DNA of 12,356 nt from Bacilli bacterium (lineage in GTDB: Bacteria; Bacillota_I; Bacilli_A; RF39; UBA660), in contig CAADST010000122.1 in assembly GCA_900751815.1 (NCBI GenBank), forward strand, positions 1-12,356, read 5' to 3'. Each line of letters starts with the position of its first letter. Positions within the stretch are counted from its first letter, which is position 1. The notes below the pieces were generated by a model. That model was given only the letters and a program-made list of their open reading frames with translations, was not told the DNA's origin and made no database searches. The position numbers were made by a program, and so were the translations under genes. Below, one piece after another: positions 1-6,645 of this stretch.

Positions 1-217
1 AGTATTTTCTATTTATAAAATAAGTGTAACAACCGATTATATGAGAACATTATTTGCGGATGATAATGATAGATTAGAGTTTTTCAATATGTTAAAGGAT
101 AGAAGTATATATGATTTTGGTGTTGAACTTAGTGGAGATGATAAAATAATTACATTATCTACTTGTGCTGATGATTATAATCGTTATGTTTTACATGCGG
201 TTTTAAAAGAAAAATAA
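1..217 (+). CDS. Class B sortase, C-terminal fragment (5' end outside window)
   Basis: Only the last 71 codons are present, read in the frame that begins at base 2 and ending at TAA 215-217. Sortases are membrane-anchored cysteine transpeptidases that join surface proteins to peptidoglycan or build pili. Seen: the TLSTC motif, with the catalytic Cys encoded at 164-166, followed six codons later by the catalytic Arg (182-184) in NRYVLHAVL. The upstream stretch contains RSIYDFGVEL, which matches the strand and helix leading to the active site in class B sortases. The catalytic His lies outside the window. The assignment to class B rather than another class rests on this stretch and is fairly secure. 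The gene converges on the minus-strand gene at 222-1238, with only four bases between the two stop codons. No LPXTG- or NPQTN-type substrate is encoded in the window. Confidence 0.88.
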   Translation, partial: VFSIYKISVTTDYMRTLFADDNDRLEFFNMLKDRSIYDFGVELSGDDKIITLSTCADDYNRYVLHAVLKEK

Positions 218-245
218 GTGCTTAATTTTTAGCACTTTTTTCTCT
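216..245. terminator. Bidirectional intrinsic terminator between convergent genes
   Basis: A perfect 7-bp stem pairs AAGTGCT (216-222) with AGCACTT (231-237) around an 8-nt loop. On the plus strand it runs into a T-rich tract (236-242 and beyond). On the minus strand it runs into ATTTTTCTTTT (215-205). It can therefore end both the sortase transcript and the three-gene minus-strand transcript. Two bases of the sortase stop codon and the first base of the minus-strand stop codon lie inside the stem. The stem is short and the loop AT-rich, so efficiency is uncertain. Confidence 0.7.
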
Positions 246-1238
246 TATTTTTTTTAATGTTAGTTCTTCTTCATCAAAGTAAGGATTAAATTTTTTTAAT
301 TTAGCATTTTTATTTAGTTTTAGAAATTTTATTCTTCTGTCAACTAAATTACCCTCTTCTAAAAAGTCATTAAATTCGATAAATAAATCTATTATTTGTA
401 AAGCAAATTTAGGATTATTATAAAATGTTGAAATTAAATCTTCTGAAGGTGTGTTTTCTAATTCTTTTAATAATGGTTTAAATGTTCTTTTATATTTTTC
501 ATCTTTGATAATAGCAATATTTTCATAGACTACTCCAATAATCATTGAATAAAAAGAATATATTTGTGATAGATCATTATTAAAATACTTAGAACTTAAA
601 TCATGAAAATGTTCAACTACTAAGTTATCTAAAGAATTATTATCTTCTTCATTATATTCAGGATCCATTTCAGCTTTATACAAAGCTTGTTCATAAAATG
701 TGTATAATAGCTGAATAGTAGATTCGGTTTTAGGAAATATTGTACTTACAAAAATATCATCAAAATTTAGAGTTACAAAAGGATTTAATTTAAGAACAGT
801 TTTAATTTTACCTTCATAAAATAAATTCTGCCAACAATCAAAGCGATATATATAAGTTCCATTAGCATATTCTTGATAATATTCATAAATTTTGTTTAAA
901 TCGGAATCTTTTTGATGAAATAAAGTTATTATTTCTTGAGGTTTTAAATTTTCAAGCATTGTTAAGACTTCTGTTACCTCATCATCATTTATTTCTAAAG
1001 CAGTTTTATATTCACACACCAAATAGGCACAACTAGTAATTATTAGCATCATTATTTTCTTTAAATAATGGCGATTTATGGAAATTTCACTATAATTTTC
1101 AAATACGCGTTCAGTTTTAGTATTATCAGTTATTAAAAAGTTTATTAGCTCAGAAAACTCAAAACGAGCTGATTTATTACAACATTCAATTGTAGCATCA
1201 TATAATAATTGATATGCATAATCATAAACATTTAGCAT
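222..1238 (-). CDS. Uncharacterised protein, paralog of the adjacent upstream gene
   Basis: A 338-aa protein that I do not recognise as a named family. It has no signal peptide or clear membrane span and looks soluble, mostly helical and rich in Glu, Asp, Tyr, Phe and Asn. It resembles the product of the gene just upstream (1243-2214). IMMLIITSCAYLVCEYK at about 62-78 aligns with IMKLIIYSQAYLSYAHK at 72-88. LNPF at 151-154 aligns with INPF at 156-159. FNPY at 317-320 aligns with LNPF at exactly 317-320. The two are probably an old tandem duplication. Start choice: the ATG at 1236-1238 has SD AAGGAGGT at 1245-1252, inside the end of the upstream gene. The genes are four bases apart, so translation is probably coupled. 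This is the last gene of the three-gene unit and it runs into the shared terminator. It has several Cys residues (19, 20, 70, 75, 135) but no metal-site pattern that I can see. Function unknown. Confidence 0.85.
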   Translation of the reverse strand: MLNVYDYAYQLLYDATIECCNKSARFEFSELINFLITDNTKTERVFENYSEISINRHYLKKIMMLIITSCAYLVCEYKTALEINDDEVTEVLTMLENLKPQEIITLFHQKDSDLNKIYEYYQEYANGTYIYRFDCWQNLFYEGKIKTVLKLNPFVTLNFDDIFVSTIFPKTESTIQLLYTFYEQALYKAEMDPEYNEEDNNSLDNLVVEHFHDLSSKYFNNDLSQIYSFYSMIIGVVYENIAIIKDEKYKRTFKPLLKELENTPSEDLISTFYNNPKFALQIIDLFIEFNDFLEEGNLVDRRIKFLKLNKNAKLKKFNPYFDEEELTLKKIREKSAKN

Positions 1239-1242
1239 TGGC

Positions 1243-2214
1243 CTACCTCCTTAAAAAAGGATTTAAGTCTTGGTAGATTTCTTCTTTTCCAGTTTCTTTA
1301 AATTCCAAGTTTTGTCTTTCGGCGGTATCTCTTTGCAAATTAATCTTAATTTGATAAAATGTGTCTATTATATATTCGGCGAAAGAATCATAATCTTCAG
1401 GGTGTTGTTTTCTTTCTTCATCATCACCCTTCATTTCTTCAATTATATCCATTATATCATTAGTTTCAATATATAAAATAATTAATTCTTCTTCGTCACT
1501 TATATCATTTTCATGTTTTTTTATTATTAAGTATTTATATACTTCAGCAATAATATATTCATAAACAAATTCTTCTTGGTAATCAGATTCTACTACTTTT
1601 TCATGGAATTCATATAAAAAAGATGGGGCTTCTTCACTAGATTTTGCTGTGACATCTAAATAGAATACAGTAATATTAAAAGCTAATATTTCTTCTTCAG
1701 TTAGTTTTTGTATTAGTTCACTCGCAATTAAAACTCCGAAAGGGTTAATTATTAAATATTTAGATAATATTTCTTTATCTAATAAATCTTCATATGCTGA
1801 ATGTCTTTCAAAATAACTAATTTCTATTTCAAATTCTATAAATTCTTTAATTATATTTAAACTAATTGGAGATGATATTTTTTCACTTAGGGATAAAGTC
1901 TCAATTGTTTCCATTATGAATAATTCATCAGGATCTTCATCTATAAGATTTTTATGAGCATAAGAAAGATAAGCTTGAGAATAAATAATTAATTTCATTA
2001 TTGCTAAAGCTTTTTCTTTAGATATGTTTAATTTTTCTAATTCTGGATTAGATTCAATCATAAAATCGTGTTCAATGTAGTTGTTAAATTTTCGAACATA
2101 ATCCATAATATTTTTCTTTAAACTTTTATTACTATAAAATTTATCATAAAAATATTTAGCTTTGGTACATAATATATTCTTACAAATCTCAACTATATTT
2201 TTTGTATCTTCCAT
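1243..2214 (-). CDS. Uncharacterised acidic protein, paralog of the adjacent downstream gene
   Basis: A 323-aa, Glu-rich, probably soluble and largely helical protein of no family I can name. It shares scattered but ordered blocks with the product of 222-1238. These are the IM.LII.S.AYL block (72-83), a central INPF (156-159), a region of about 200-236 (YEFHEKVV..., IIAEVYKYLIIKKHE) that aligns with 208-247 of the partner, and a terminal LNPF (317-320). In both proteins the central NPF follows an aromatic-rich stretch, so the shared fold probably spans the whole chain. The ATG at 2212-2214 is preceded by a G-rich SD (AAGGGGG, 2222-2228), about seven bases away. The gene begins 20 bases after the membrane-protein gene at 2235-3011, consistent with one transcript. 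The stop is TAG. No catalytic motif is seen; a binding or scaffold role would be a guess. Confidence 0.85.
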   Translation of the reverse strand: MEDTKNIVEICKNILCTKAKYFYDKFYSNKSLKKNIMDYVRKFNNYIEHDFMIESNPELEKLNISKEKALAIMKLIIYSQAYLSYAHKNLIDEDPDELFIMETIETLSLSEKISSPISLNIIKEFIEFEIEISYFERHSAYEDLLDKEILSKYLIINPFGVLIASELIQKLTEEEILAFNITVFYLDVTAKSSEEAPSFLYEFHEKVVESDYQEEFVYEYIIAEVYKYLIIKKHENDISDEEELIILYIETNDIMDIIEEMKGDDEERKQHPEDYDSFAEYIIDTFYQIKINLQRDTAERQNLEFKETGKEEIYQDLNPFLRR

Positions 2215-2234
2215 AATTTATCCCCCTTACTTTA

Positions 2235-3011
2235 CTAGGCAACTTGTGATGAATACCAATAAAATTCTGAAGTGTCTGTGTTATATTTAAATACATGTTC
2301 ATAAGTTACTAAATCATTTAAGTAATTATTAATATCAAAATTACTACTATAAGTGATTGAATTATTTATACTTGCTCTTCTTTCATCATTGTAACATCTA
2401 TTAGTTATTGTATCACATTTTAAATAATAATCATATATTATTACTTCACTTTCAGATACGGAATACCTAGTCATATTTTTAAATTCTATAAAATTTGTTT
2501 CTGATTGATCTAAGGTATCATATATATAATAGTAATCACCTTGCCATGAACCTTTAATACTTCTACTGTAGTCAAAATCACCATCATTAATAGTTGCATC
2601 AGGACCAAATAATTTATATAGGGTTTCTTCTATTTTGGTGGTACTTATTTTATAAAGTGGTGTATAATTAGTAAAATTAGGTAAAGCAGCAGTTAGTTCT
2701 TCTTGAGTCAATGTCTCTAAACTAGATGTATCATAATTTAGTAAATATTGATAAATCATAGATTTTTTTACATAATTACTGATATTACTATTACTACTAT
2801 AATGGTTAGAATGCATTGCTTCAAATTCTAGGGAATTATCTTTAAGAAGATAAGAATATAATTCATGAATTTCTTCTTCAGTTACTTCAATATTATTTCT
2901 GTAAGTTTCTTCTTCACTGCCTTCAAAATCAAATAATTTGATAAATGCATAACTTATTCCTATTACTAATACGATTACTAATAGTATTATTATTAATTTT
3001 TTCTTATTCAT
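2235..3011 (-). CDS. Small membrane-anchored extracytoplasmic protein, function unknown
   Basis: A 258-aa protein with a short basic N-terminus (MNKKK), one hydrophobic segment at about 6-26 and a polar domain that should lie outside the membrane. There is no lipobox Cys and no clear signal-peptidase I site, so an uncleaved signal anchor is likely. The outer domain is rich in Tyr, Ser, Asn and Thr. It has a helical front part (about 42-130), a Trp/Tyr-rich middle (155-165) and one close Cys pair (C199, C206) that could form a disulfide. I do not recognise the family. The ATG at 3009-3011 has a GGTG-type SD (about 3017-3022). It is the first gene of the unit with the two paralogous proteins. 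The linkage suggests that the soluble pair may act with this envelope protein, but this is inference from gene order only. The stop is TAG at 2235-2237. Confidence 0.82.
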   Translation of the reverse strand: MNKKKLIIILLVIVLVIGISYAFIKLFDFEGSEEETYRNNIEVTEEEIHELYSYLLKDNSLEFEAMHSNHYSSNSNISNYVKKSMIYQYLLNYDTSSLETLTQEELTAALPNFTNYTPLYKISTTKIEETLYKLFGPDATINDGDFDYSRSIKGSWQGDYYYIYDTLDQSETNFIEFKNMTRYSVSESEVIIYDYYLKCDTITNRCYNDERRASINNSITYSSNFDINNYLNDLVTYEHVFKYNTDTSEFYWYSSQVA

Positions 3012-3029
3012 AGTTTCACCTTCAATTAA

Positions 3030-3058
3030 ATTCTATCATGAGTTGAATAGAAAAACAA
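3030..3058 (-). promoter_or_regulatory. Probable sigma-A promoter for the three-gene unit
   Basis: On the minus strand, TTGTTT (3058-3053) is followed by a 17-bp spacer and TAGAAT (3035-3030). A TG one base upstream of the -10 makes an extended -10 element. The box matches are 3/6 and 5/6. Transcription would start near 3023, only about 12 bases before the ATG, so the SD lies at the very 5' end of the message. The site sits just past the terminator of the previous gene, where a promoter is expected. Confidence 0.5.
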
Positions 3059-3068
3059 TAAATTTTTT

Positions 3069-3099
3069 AAAAAAAATATCAAGGAATATCCTTGATATT
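3069..3099 (-). terminator. Intrinsic terminator after the Pro-rich membrane-protein gene
   Basis: A perfect 10-bp inverted repeat, AATATCAAGG (3075-3084) with CCTTGATATT (3090-3099), surrounds a 5-nt loop. In the minus-strand transcript it is followed at once by six T (3074-3069). The stem begins three bases after the stop codon of the gene at 3103-4443. The plus strand has no T tract, so it works in one direction only. Confidence 0.85.
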
Positions 3100-3102
3100 A
3101 AA

Positions 3103-4443
3103 TTAATAGTTTGTATTGTTAGTGCAAGTATAACCTAAATTATTATAATATAAGTATACTCCGCCGTAGGTTGTATTAAATGTTCCTCCCGCTTCGGAAT
3201 TTAATGTTTCTAAAGGTAAATCTGTAGTAATTGTTAAAGTATAGTTAGCATCATCATATGAAGCAATACCTGAAATGCTATCAAAGGTTATAATTTCTGG
3301 TTTATCACCGATAGCAGTAATATAATCATCTTGATTTGTAAATGTATAGGTATATGTTCTAGTTGATAATTCCATATATACTAATTCAGTACCATTTCTG
3401 CCTAATAACAAATTATCAGTAGATACTACTGTGCCATCATAACCTTCCATAGGTTTTTCAGGAGAAGCACATTCCATAATTGCTGTAATATCATATGGAG
3501 CTACATATAATAAGGAATTTATTTCTTTATTATGTTCATATGGATCTTTTATAGTTATAGCAACATTATATGGTCCTCCAGCAGTTGCTAAATAACCACG
3601 AACTACATCTTCATTTGTAAAGTTATAGGTACATTCTGAATCGTCTTCACAAGAAACTACAAAATCATCAATAGAAATGGTATCACTATTTAAAACTTTA
3701 TATGCTACTTTTAATTCAGCAGTTGGTGTATCGGTATCAACAACATGAACTGTTCCACTGTATGAATCTTCACCACAAATAATAGTAAAGTTATAATCTC
3801 CTAAAGAATTTGTATTAACATTCATGGTATTTAGAGTACAGTTATCTGCTCCACCACCAGTTATTGTGGCATAATCAGATATATTATCAGATAATGTTTC
3901 ACCAATGCCAATTGTAACATCTTTAGTACTTACATTTGCTCTATTACTACTCATATTTAAATAATAATATACTCCAAAAGCTACTCCTGCAATTAAAACT
4001 ACAATTATTATTATAAATAAAACTTTATTCATTGGCCTTTTTGGTTTTTCTTGTTTAGGAGGTACTGCCCCAATATCTTCAATTTTAGTAGGTTCAACAA
4101 AACCATTATTATTAATTGTACCTAAAGAAATACCTGGTTCTTGGCCTATTCCTCCACCAATGTTATTCGGCATATTAGAAACATTTTCTGTTCCTGGTAT
4201 TGGTGTTGCAACAGGTTCTGTTGGGCTAGGTGTTGGAGCTGCTGTTGGTGTTGGATTAGCAGCAGGTTCTACACTTGCTGGAGCTGGATTTTGCATTCCA
4301 GATGTAGGAGTTGCAGGTGTAGGTGTATTTGCCTCATAAACTCCAGAATTGGCTGTAGTATTATTAACCGCCGGTTGCGGATTAACATTACCTAGATTTT
4401 CTCCTGGATTTTGACCTAAATTATTTGGATTTTGTCCATTCAT
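3103..4443 (-). CDS. Single-pass membrane protein, Pro/Thr/Ala-rich N-tail and Cys-paired ectodomain
   Basis: 446 aa in three parts. Residues 1-135 are low-complexity and rich in Pro, Thr, Ala, Asn and Gly, with many PTP-like repeats, so probably disordered. A basic cluster (KPKRPMNK, 133-140) precedes one membrane span at about 141-162. The positive-inside rule places the N-terminal tail in the cytoplasm and residues 163-446 outside. The outer part looks like beta-rich modules. Residues about 166-236 (C202, C223) end in DYNFTIIC and VHVVDTDTP, which recall DUF5011 or Ig-like repeats of surface proteins. Residues 237-316 hold a close Cys pair (C265, C271). Residues 317-446 hold C325 and C440. 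Six Cys in three likely pairs suggest disulfides. The ATG at 4441-4443 has SD AAGGGGA (4451-4457). There is no LPXTG signal. The family is not known to me; a surface, sensor or cell-wall-binding role is possible but unproven. Confidence 0.82.
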   Translation of the reverse strand: MNGQNPNNLGQNPGENLGNVNPQPAVNNTTANSGVYEANTPTPATPTSGMQNPAPASVEPAANPTPTAAPTPSPTEPVATPIPGTENVSNMPNNIGGGIGQEPGISLGTINNNGFVEPTKIEDIGAVPPKQEKPKRPMNKVLFIIIIVVLIAGVAFGVYYYLNMSSNRANVSTKDVTIGIGETLSDNISDYATITGGGADNCTLNTMNVNTNSLGDYNFTIICGEDSYSGTVHVVDTDTPTAELKVAYKVLNSDTISIDDFVVSCEDDSECTYNFTNEDVVRGYLATAGGPYNVAITIKDPYEHNKEINSLLYVAPYDITAIMECASPEKPMEGYDGTVVSTDNLLLGRNGTELVYMELSTRTYTYTFTNQDDYITAIGDKPEIITFDSISGIASYDDANYTLTITTDLPLETLNSEAGGTFNTTYGGVYLYYNNLGYTCTNNTNY

Positions 4444-4474
4444 TTAATCATCCCCTTATTATTAGTATATTTAA

Positions 4475-4503
4475 ATTATACATTTTTCTCAAAAATAATG
4501 CAA
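4475..4503 (-). promoter_or_regulatory. Sigma-A promoter for the Pro-rich membrane-protein gene
   Basis: On the minus strand, TTGCAT (4503-4498), a 17-bp spacer and a perfect TATAAT (4480-4475). The predicted start near 4468 leaves a leader of about 24 bases containing the SD. I see no hairpin terminator between the murD stop (4533) and this promoter, so some transcription may also read through from murD. Confidence 0.65.
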
Positions 4504-4532
4504 CAATATTTTTAAATTTTACACAATTAAAC

Positions 4533-5840
4533 TTATATTAAAGCTTTAAATTCGTCTCCCCTATCTTCAAATTTTTGATATTGATCTTGAGAAGAACTAC
4601 CTGGAGATAATAAAACTACTTCACCACTTTGAACATTTTGTTTTATTTTTAAAATTGCATCTTTTAAATTATAACACTTATAACTAGGTATATTAATGCT
4701 TTTAGCATAATTATCAACAATATCTGTTACTTCACCGATAGCATATATTGCTTTTACATTGTTCATATAGGGATTAAGTTCATTAAAATCTTGATTGCGA
4801 TTTAAACCTCCGAGGATTAAATGAATTGGTTTATTAAATGTTTTTAGAGCAGTAATGGTTGATGTTGGATTAGTAGATTTTGAATCATTATAATAATCAA
4901 CACCAGCAACACTTTTAACATATTCAATGCGATGTTCTACTCCTCTGAAGGTTTTAATAAATTCTTCGACCTTCTCTTTATCTAATTTAAAAAGTTTAAC
5001 AACAAGTAATGCTACAAGTAAGTTTTCATAGTTATGTGATCCTTTTAATAACATATCATCTAGATTTAGATATAATTTATTATCTAAATATAAAAAGTTA
5101 TCTTTAATATAATTTAAGTCATTATTAAAATATATTTTAGTTGATGAAATATCTTTAGTCAAATTCATTGAATCACTATTACTATAATTAATTATAGCAA
5201 TATCTTTATTAGTATGGTTATTAAATATTTTTTTCTTAGTATTTATATAATTTTCATAAGTACCATGATAATCTAGATGAGTATGATAAAGATTAGTAAG
5301 AACACTGATATTAGTTTTAAAATCATGAAAATCATATAATTGATGATCACTAATTTCTAAAAGTAAAATATCATTACCTTTTATATCACTTAATAAATCA
5401 CATAAAGGGGTACCAATATTGCCTCCGAGGATTACACTCAAGCCATGTAACTTTAATAAATTATAAATCATTGTAACAGTTGTAGTTTTACCATTAGAAC
5501 CAGTTACACCAATAATGGTTAAATTCTCAGGTAAATAGTGATATGCTAATTCCATTTCATTAATACAAGGAATATTTAACTCTTCAATTTTTTTCACAAT
5601 ATCACTAGTAGCCATTATTGCGGGATTTTTGACTATTAAATCATAATCATTGTTTATTAAACTACATTGATCTTTAGTAATAATTATTTTGACTCCTAAA
5701 CTCTCTAGTAAATCTTCATCTTCTTTTTTTAGTTCTTTTAAATCACTTATGGTAACATCATTTTTAGGAGCCAATATTTTGGCTGCAGCAATACCACTAC
5801 GAGCAGCTCCTAAAATTAAAATTCTTTTTAATTCATACAT
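4533..5840 (-). CDS. murD: UDP-N-acetylmuramoyl-L-alanine--D-glutamate ligase (MurD)
   Basis: Cytoplasmic ATP-dependent ligase that adds D-glutamate to UDP-MurNAc-L-Ala in peptidoglycan precursor synthesis. From the chosen ATG it is 435 aa, a normal length. Seen: an N-terminal Rossmann-like UDP-binding part with ILGAARSGIAAA (about 7-18); the ATP loop GVTGSNGKTTT (111-121); EISDHQL (162-168), where most MurD have ELSSFQL; HLDYHG (188-193), with a likely carbamoylated Lys at 202; GVEHR (300-304); NDSKSTN (318-324); GGLNR (344-348), the Gram-positive form; and LSPGSSS followed by FEDRGDEF near the C-terminus (411-431). An in-frame GTG at 5847-5849 would add three residues, but it overlaps the SD AGGTGA, so the ATG at 5838-5840 is preferred. 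The gene has its own promoter and is not among other mur or fts genes in this window. Confidence 0.95.
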   Translation of the reverse strand: MYELKRILILGAARSGIAAAKILAPKNDVTISDLKELKKEDEDLLESLGVKIIITKDQCSLINNDYDLIVKNPAIMATSDIVKKIEELNIPCINEMELAYHYLPENLTIIGVTGSNGKTTTVTMIYNLLKLHGLSVILGGNIGTPLCDLLSDIKGNDILLLEISDHQLYDFHDFKTNISVLTNLYHTHLDYHGTYENYINTKKKIFNNHTNKDIAIINYSNSDSMNLTKDISSTKIYFNNDLNYIKDNFLYLDNKLYLNLDDMLLKGSHNYENLLVALLVVKLFKLDKEKVEEFIKTFRGVEHRIEYVKSVAGVDYYNDSKSTNPTSTITALKTFNKPIHLILGGLNRNQDFNELNPYMNNVKAIYAIGEVTDIVDNYAKSINIPSYKCYNLKDAILKIKQNVQSGEVVLLSPGSSSQDQYQKFEDRGDEFKALI

Positions 5841-5845
5841 ATATA

Positions 5846-5851
5846 TCACCT
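5846..5851 (-). promoter_or_regulatory. Ribosome binding site that decides the murD start
   Basis: AGGTGA on the minus strand lies five bases before the ATG at 5838-5840. A possible GTG start at 5847-5849 is part of this SD and has no SD of its own at a proper distance, so the ATG is the better start. Confidence 0.7.
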
Positions 5852-5857
5852 AATAAA

Positions 5858-5886
5858 ATTATATAAATTTATTGTTTATTTTGCAA
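5858..5886 (-). promoter_or_regulatory. Sigma-A promoter for murD
   Basis: On the minus strand, TTGCAA (5886-5881), a 17-bp spacer and a perfect TATAAT (5863-5858). It fills the 48-base gap between the stop of the SAM-fold gene and murD. The predicted start near 5851 falls on the first base of the SD, giving a leader of about 11 bases. With no terminator seen upstream, murD may also be read from the promoter at 7977-8005. Confidence 0.6.
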
Positions 5887-5888
5887 TA

Positions 5889-6635
5889 TTATCTTTTATT
5901 CAAACTAACAATATAATTACTTCTATTGGTAATTCCAGGTATTTTAGTAATATCAAAGCCATTTTGATAGAATTCATTTTGTTCTTCACTATTCATGGCC
6001 CAGGTATATAAAGCTAAAATATTAGGAATATTAAATTCATCTAGAAATTCCTGATAATCAGAAACACTAAAATCTAAATAATGATAAATATTGGATAATA
6101 TTAAAATATCAAAATCACTACTTATTAAATTTTTTAAATCTAATAAATTACAGTTATAAAATACGGGAATATCAATATGTTTTAGTATTTCTTGTAATTC
6201 ATAGTATTTCTCTTTATTTAAATAAGGTATTTTTATACTATTATTATTTAGTGATGCTAAAAATAAAGTGTTATTAGTTACAATTGAAGAAAATTTTCTT
6301 CTTAAAAGATATAATTTATTGAAAAACCAAATACAATCTTCTGGTAAATATGGAAGTAATTTATTATATATTTTTAGATTATCTAAATTATCTGTTATAA
6401 ACATTTGATAAAAATCTTCATAAGAAAGATATTTAATTGCGGTAAATTTTAATAAAAAGTAATACCAAGTAACAATATTATAATCAAAAACTTCAATGTT
6501 TTTAGCGCCATTTAAAAGAGAAGTGAAGTATTGATCTCCACTACCTAGAACTGTTAGAACACGAGCATTAGAAAAATCAAATAAATCTTTATAAGCACTA
6601 ACATTTTCGTTAGTAAAATCATATATTTTTTGCAT
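5889..6635 (-). CDS. SAM-binding Rossmann-fold protein, DUF3419-like
   Basis: 248 aa with the layout of a class I SAM-dependent transferase. Strand 1 and the SAM loop are VLTVLGSGDQ (26-35). Strand 2 ends in the acid-bearing FDYN (50-53). A later FYNCNLLDL (159-167) and FDILILSNIYHYL (175-187) match strands 3 and 4. The GSGDQ loop followed by GAKNIEVFDYN resembles DUF3419, the family that includes BtaA, which transfers the 3-amino-3-carboxypropyl group of SAM to diacylglycerol. This protein is shorter than BtaA, so the substrate cannot be named. A methyltransferase or aminocarboxypropyl transferase are both possible. The ATG at 6633-6635 has SD AAAGGG (6641-6646) overlapping the stop codon of the upstream phosphoesterase gene, so the two are translationally coupled. 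There is no signal peptide, so a cytoplasmic location is likely. Confidence 0.72.
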   Translation of the reverse strand: MQKIYDFTNENVSAYKDLFDFSNARVLTVLGSGDQYFTSLLNGAKNIEVFDYNIVTWYYFLLKFTAIKYLSYEDFYQMFITDNLDNLKIYNKLLPYLPEDCIWFFNKLYLLRRKFSSIVTNNTLFLASLNNNSIKIPYLNKEKYYELQEILKHIDIPVFYNCNLLDLKNLISSDFDILILSNIYHYLDFSVSDYQEFLDEFNIPNILALYTWAMNSEEQNEFYQNGFDITKIPGITNRSNYIVSLNKR

Positions 6636-6645
6636 AAATACCCTT

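Noticed and set aside
1270..1476. Plus-strand open frame of 68 aa, Phe/Ile-rich and hydrophobic
   Set aside because: It is antisense to the Glu-rich end of the gene at 1243-2214. GAA and GAT codons read as TTC and ATC on the other strand, which explains the false membrane-like sequence.
4141..4395. Plus-strand open frame encoding a Cys/Trp-rich 84-aa peptide
   Set aside because: It lies wholly opposite the Pro/Thr/Ala-rich coding sequence of the membrane-protein gene. Its odd composition is the complement of those codons, and no SD or promoter supports it.
4444..4532. Terminator between murD and the next gene
   Set aside because: Only weak AT-rich self-complementarity was found, with no GC-containing stem followed by a T tract.
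5841..5849. GTG start three codons upstream for murD
   Set aside because: The GTG is part of the SD AGGTGA that serves the ATG at 5840.
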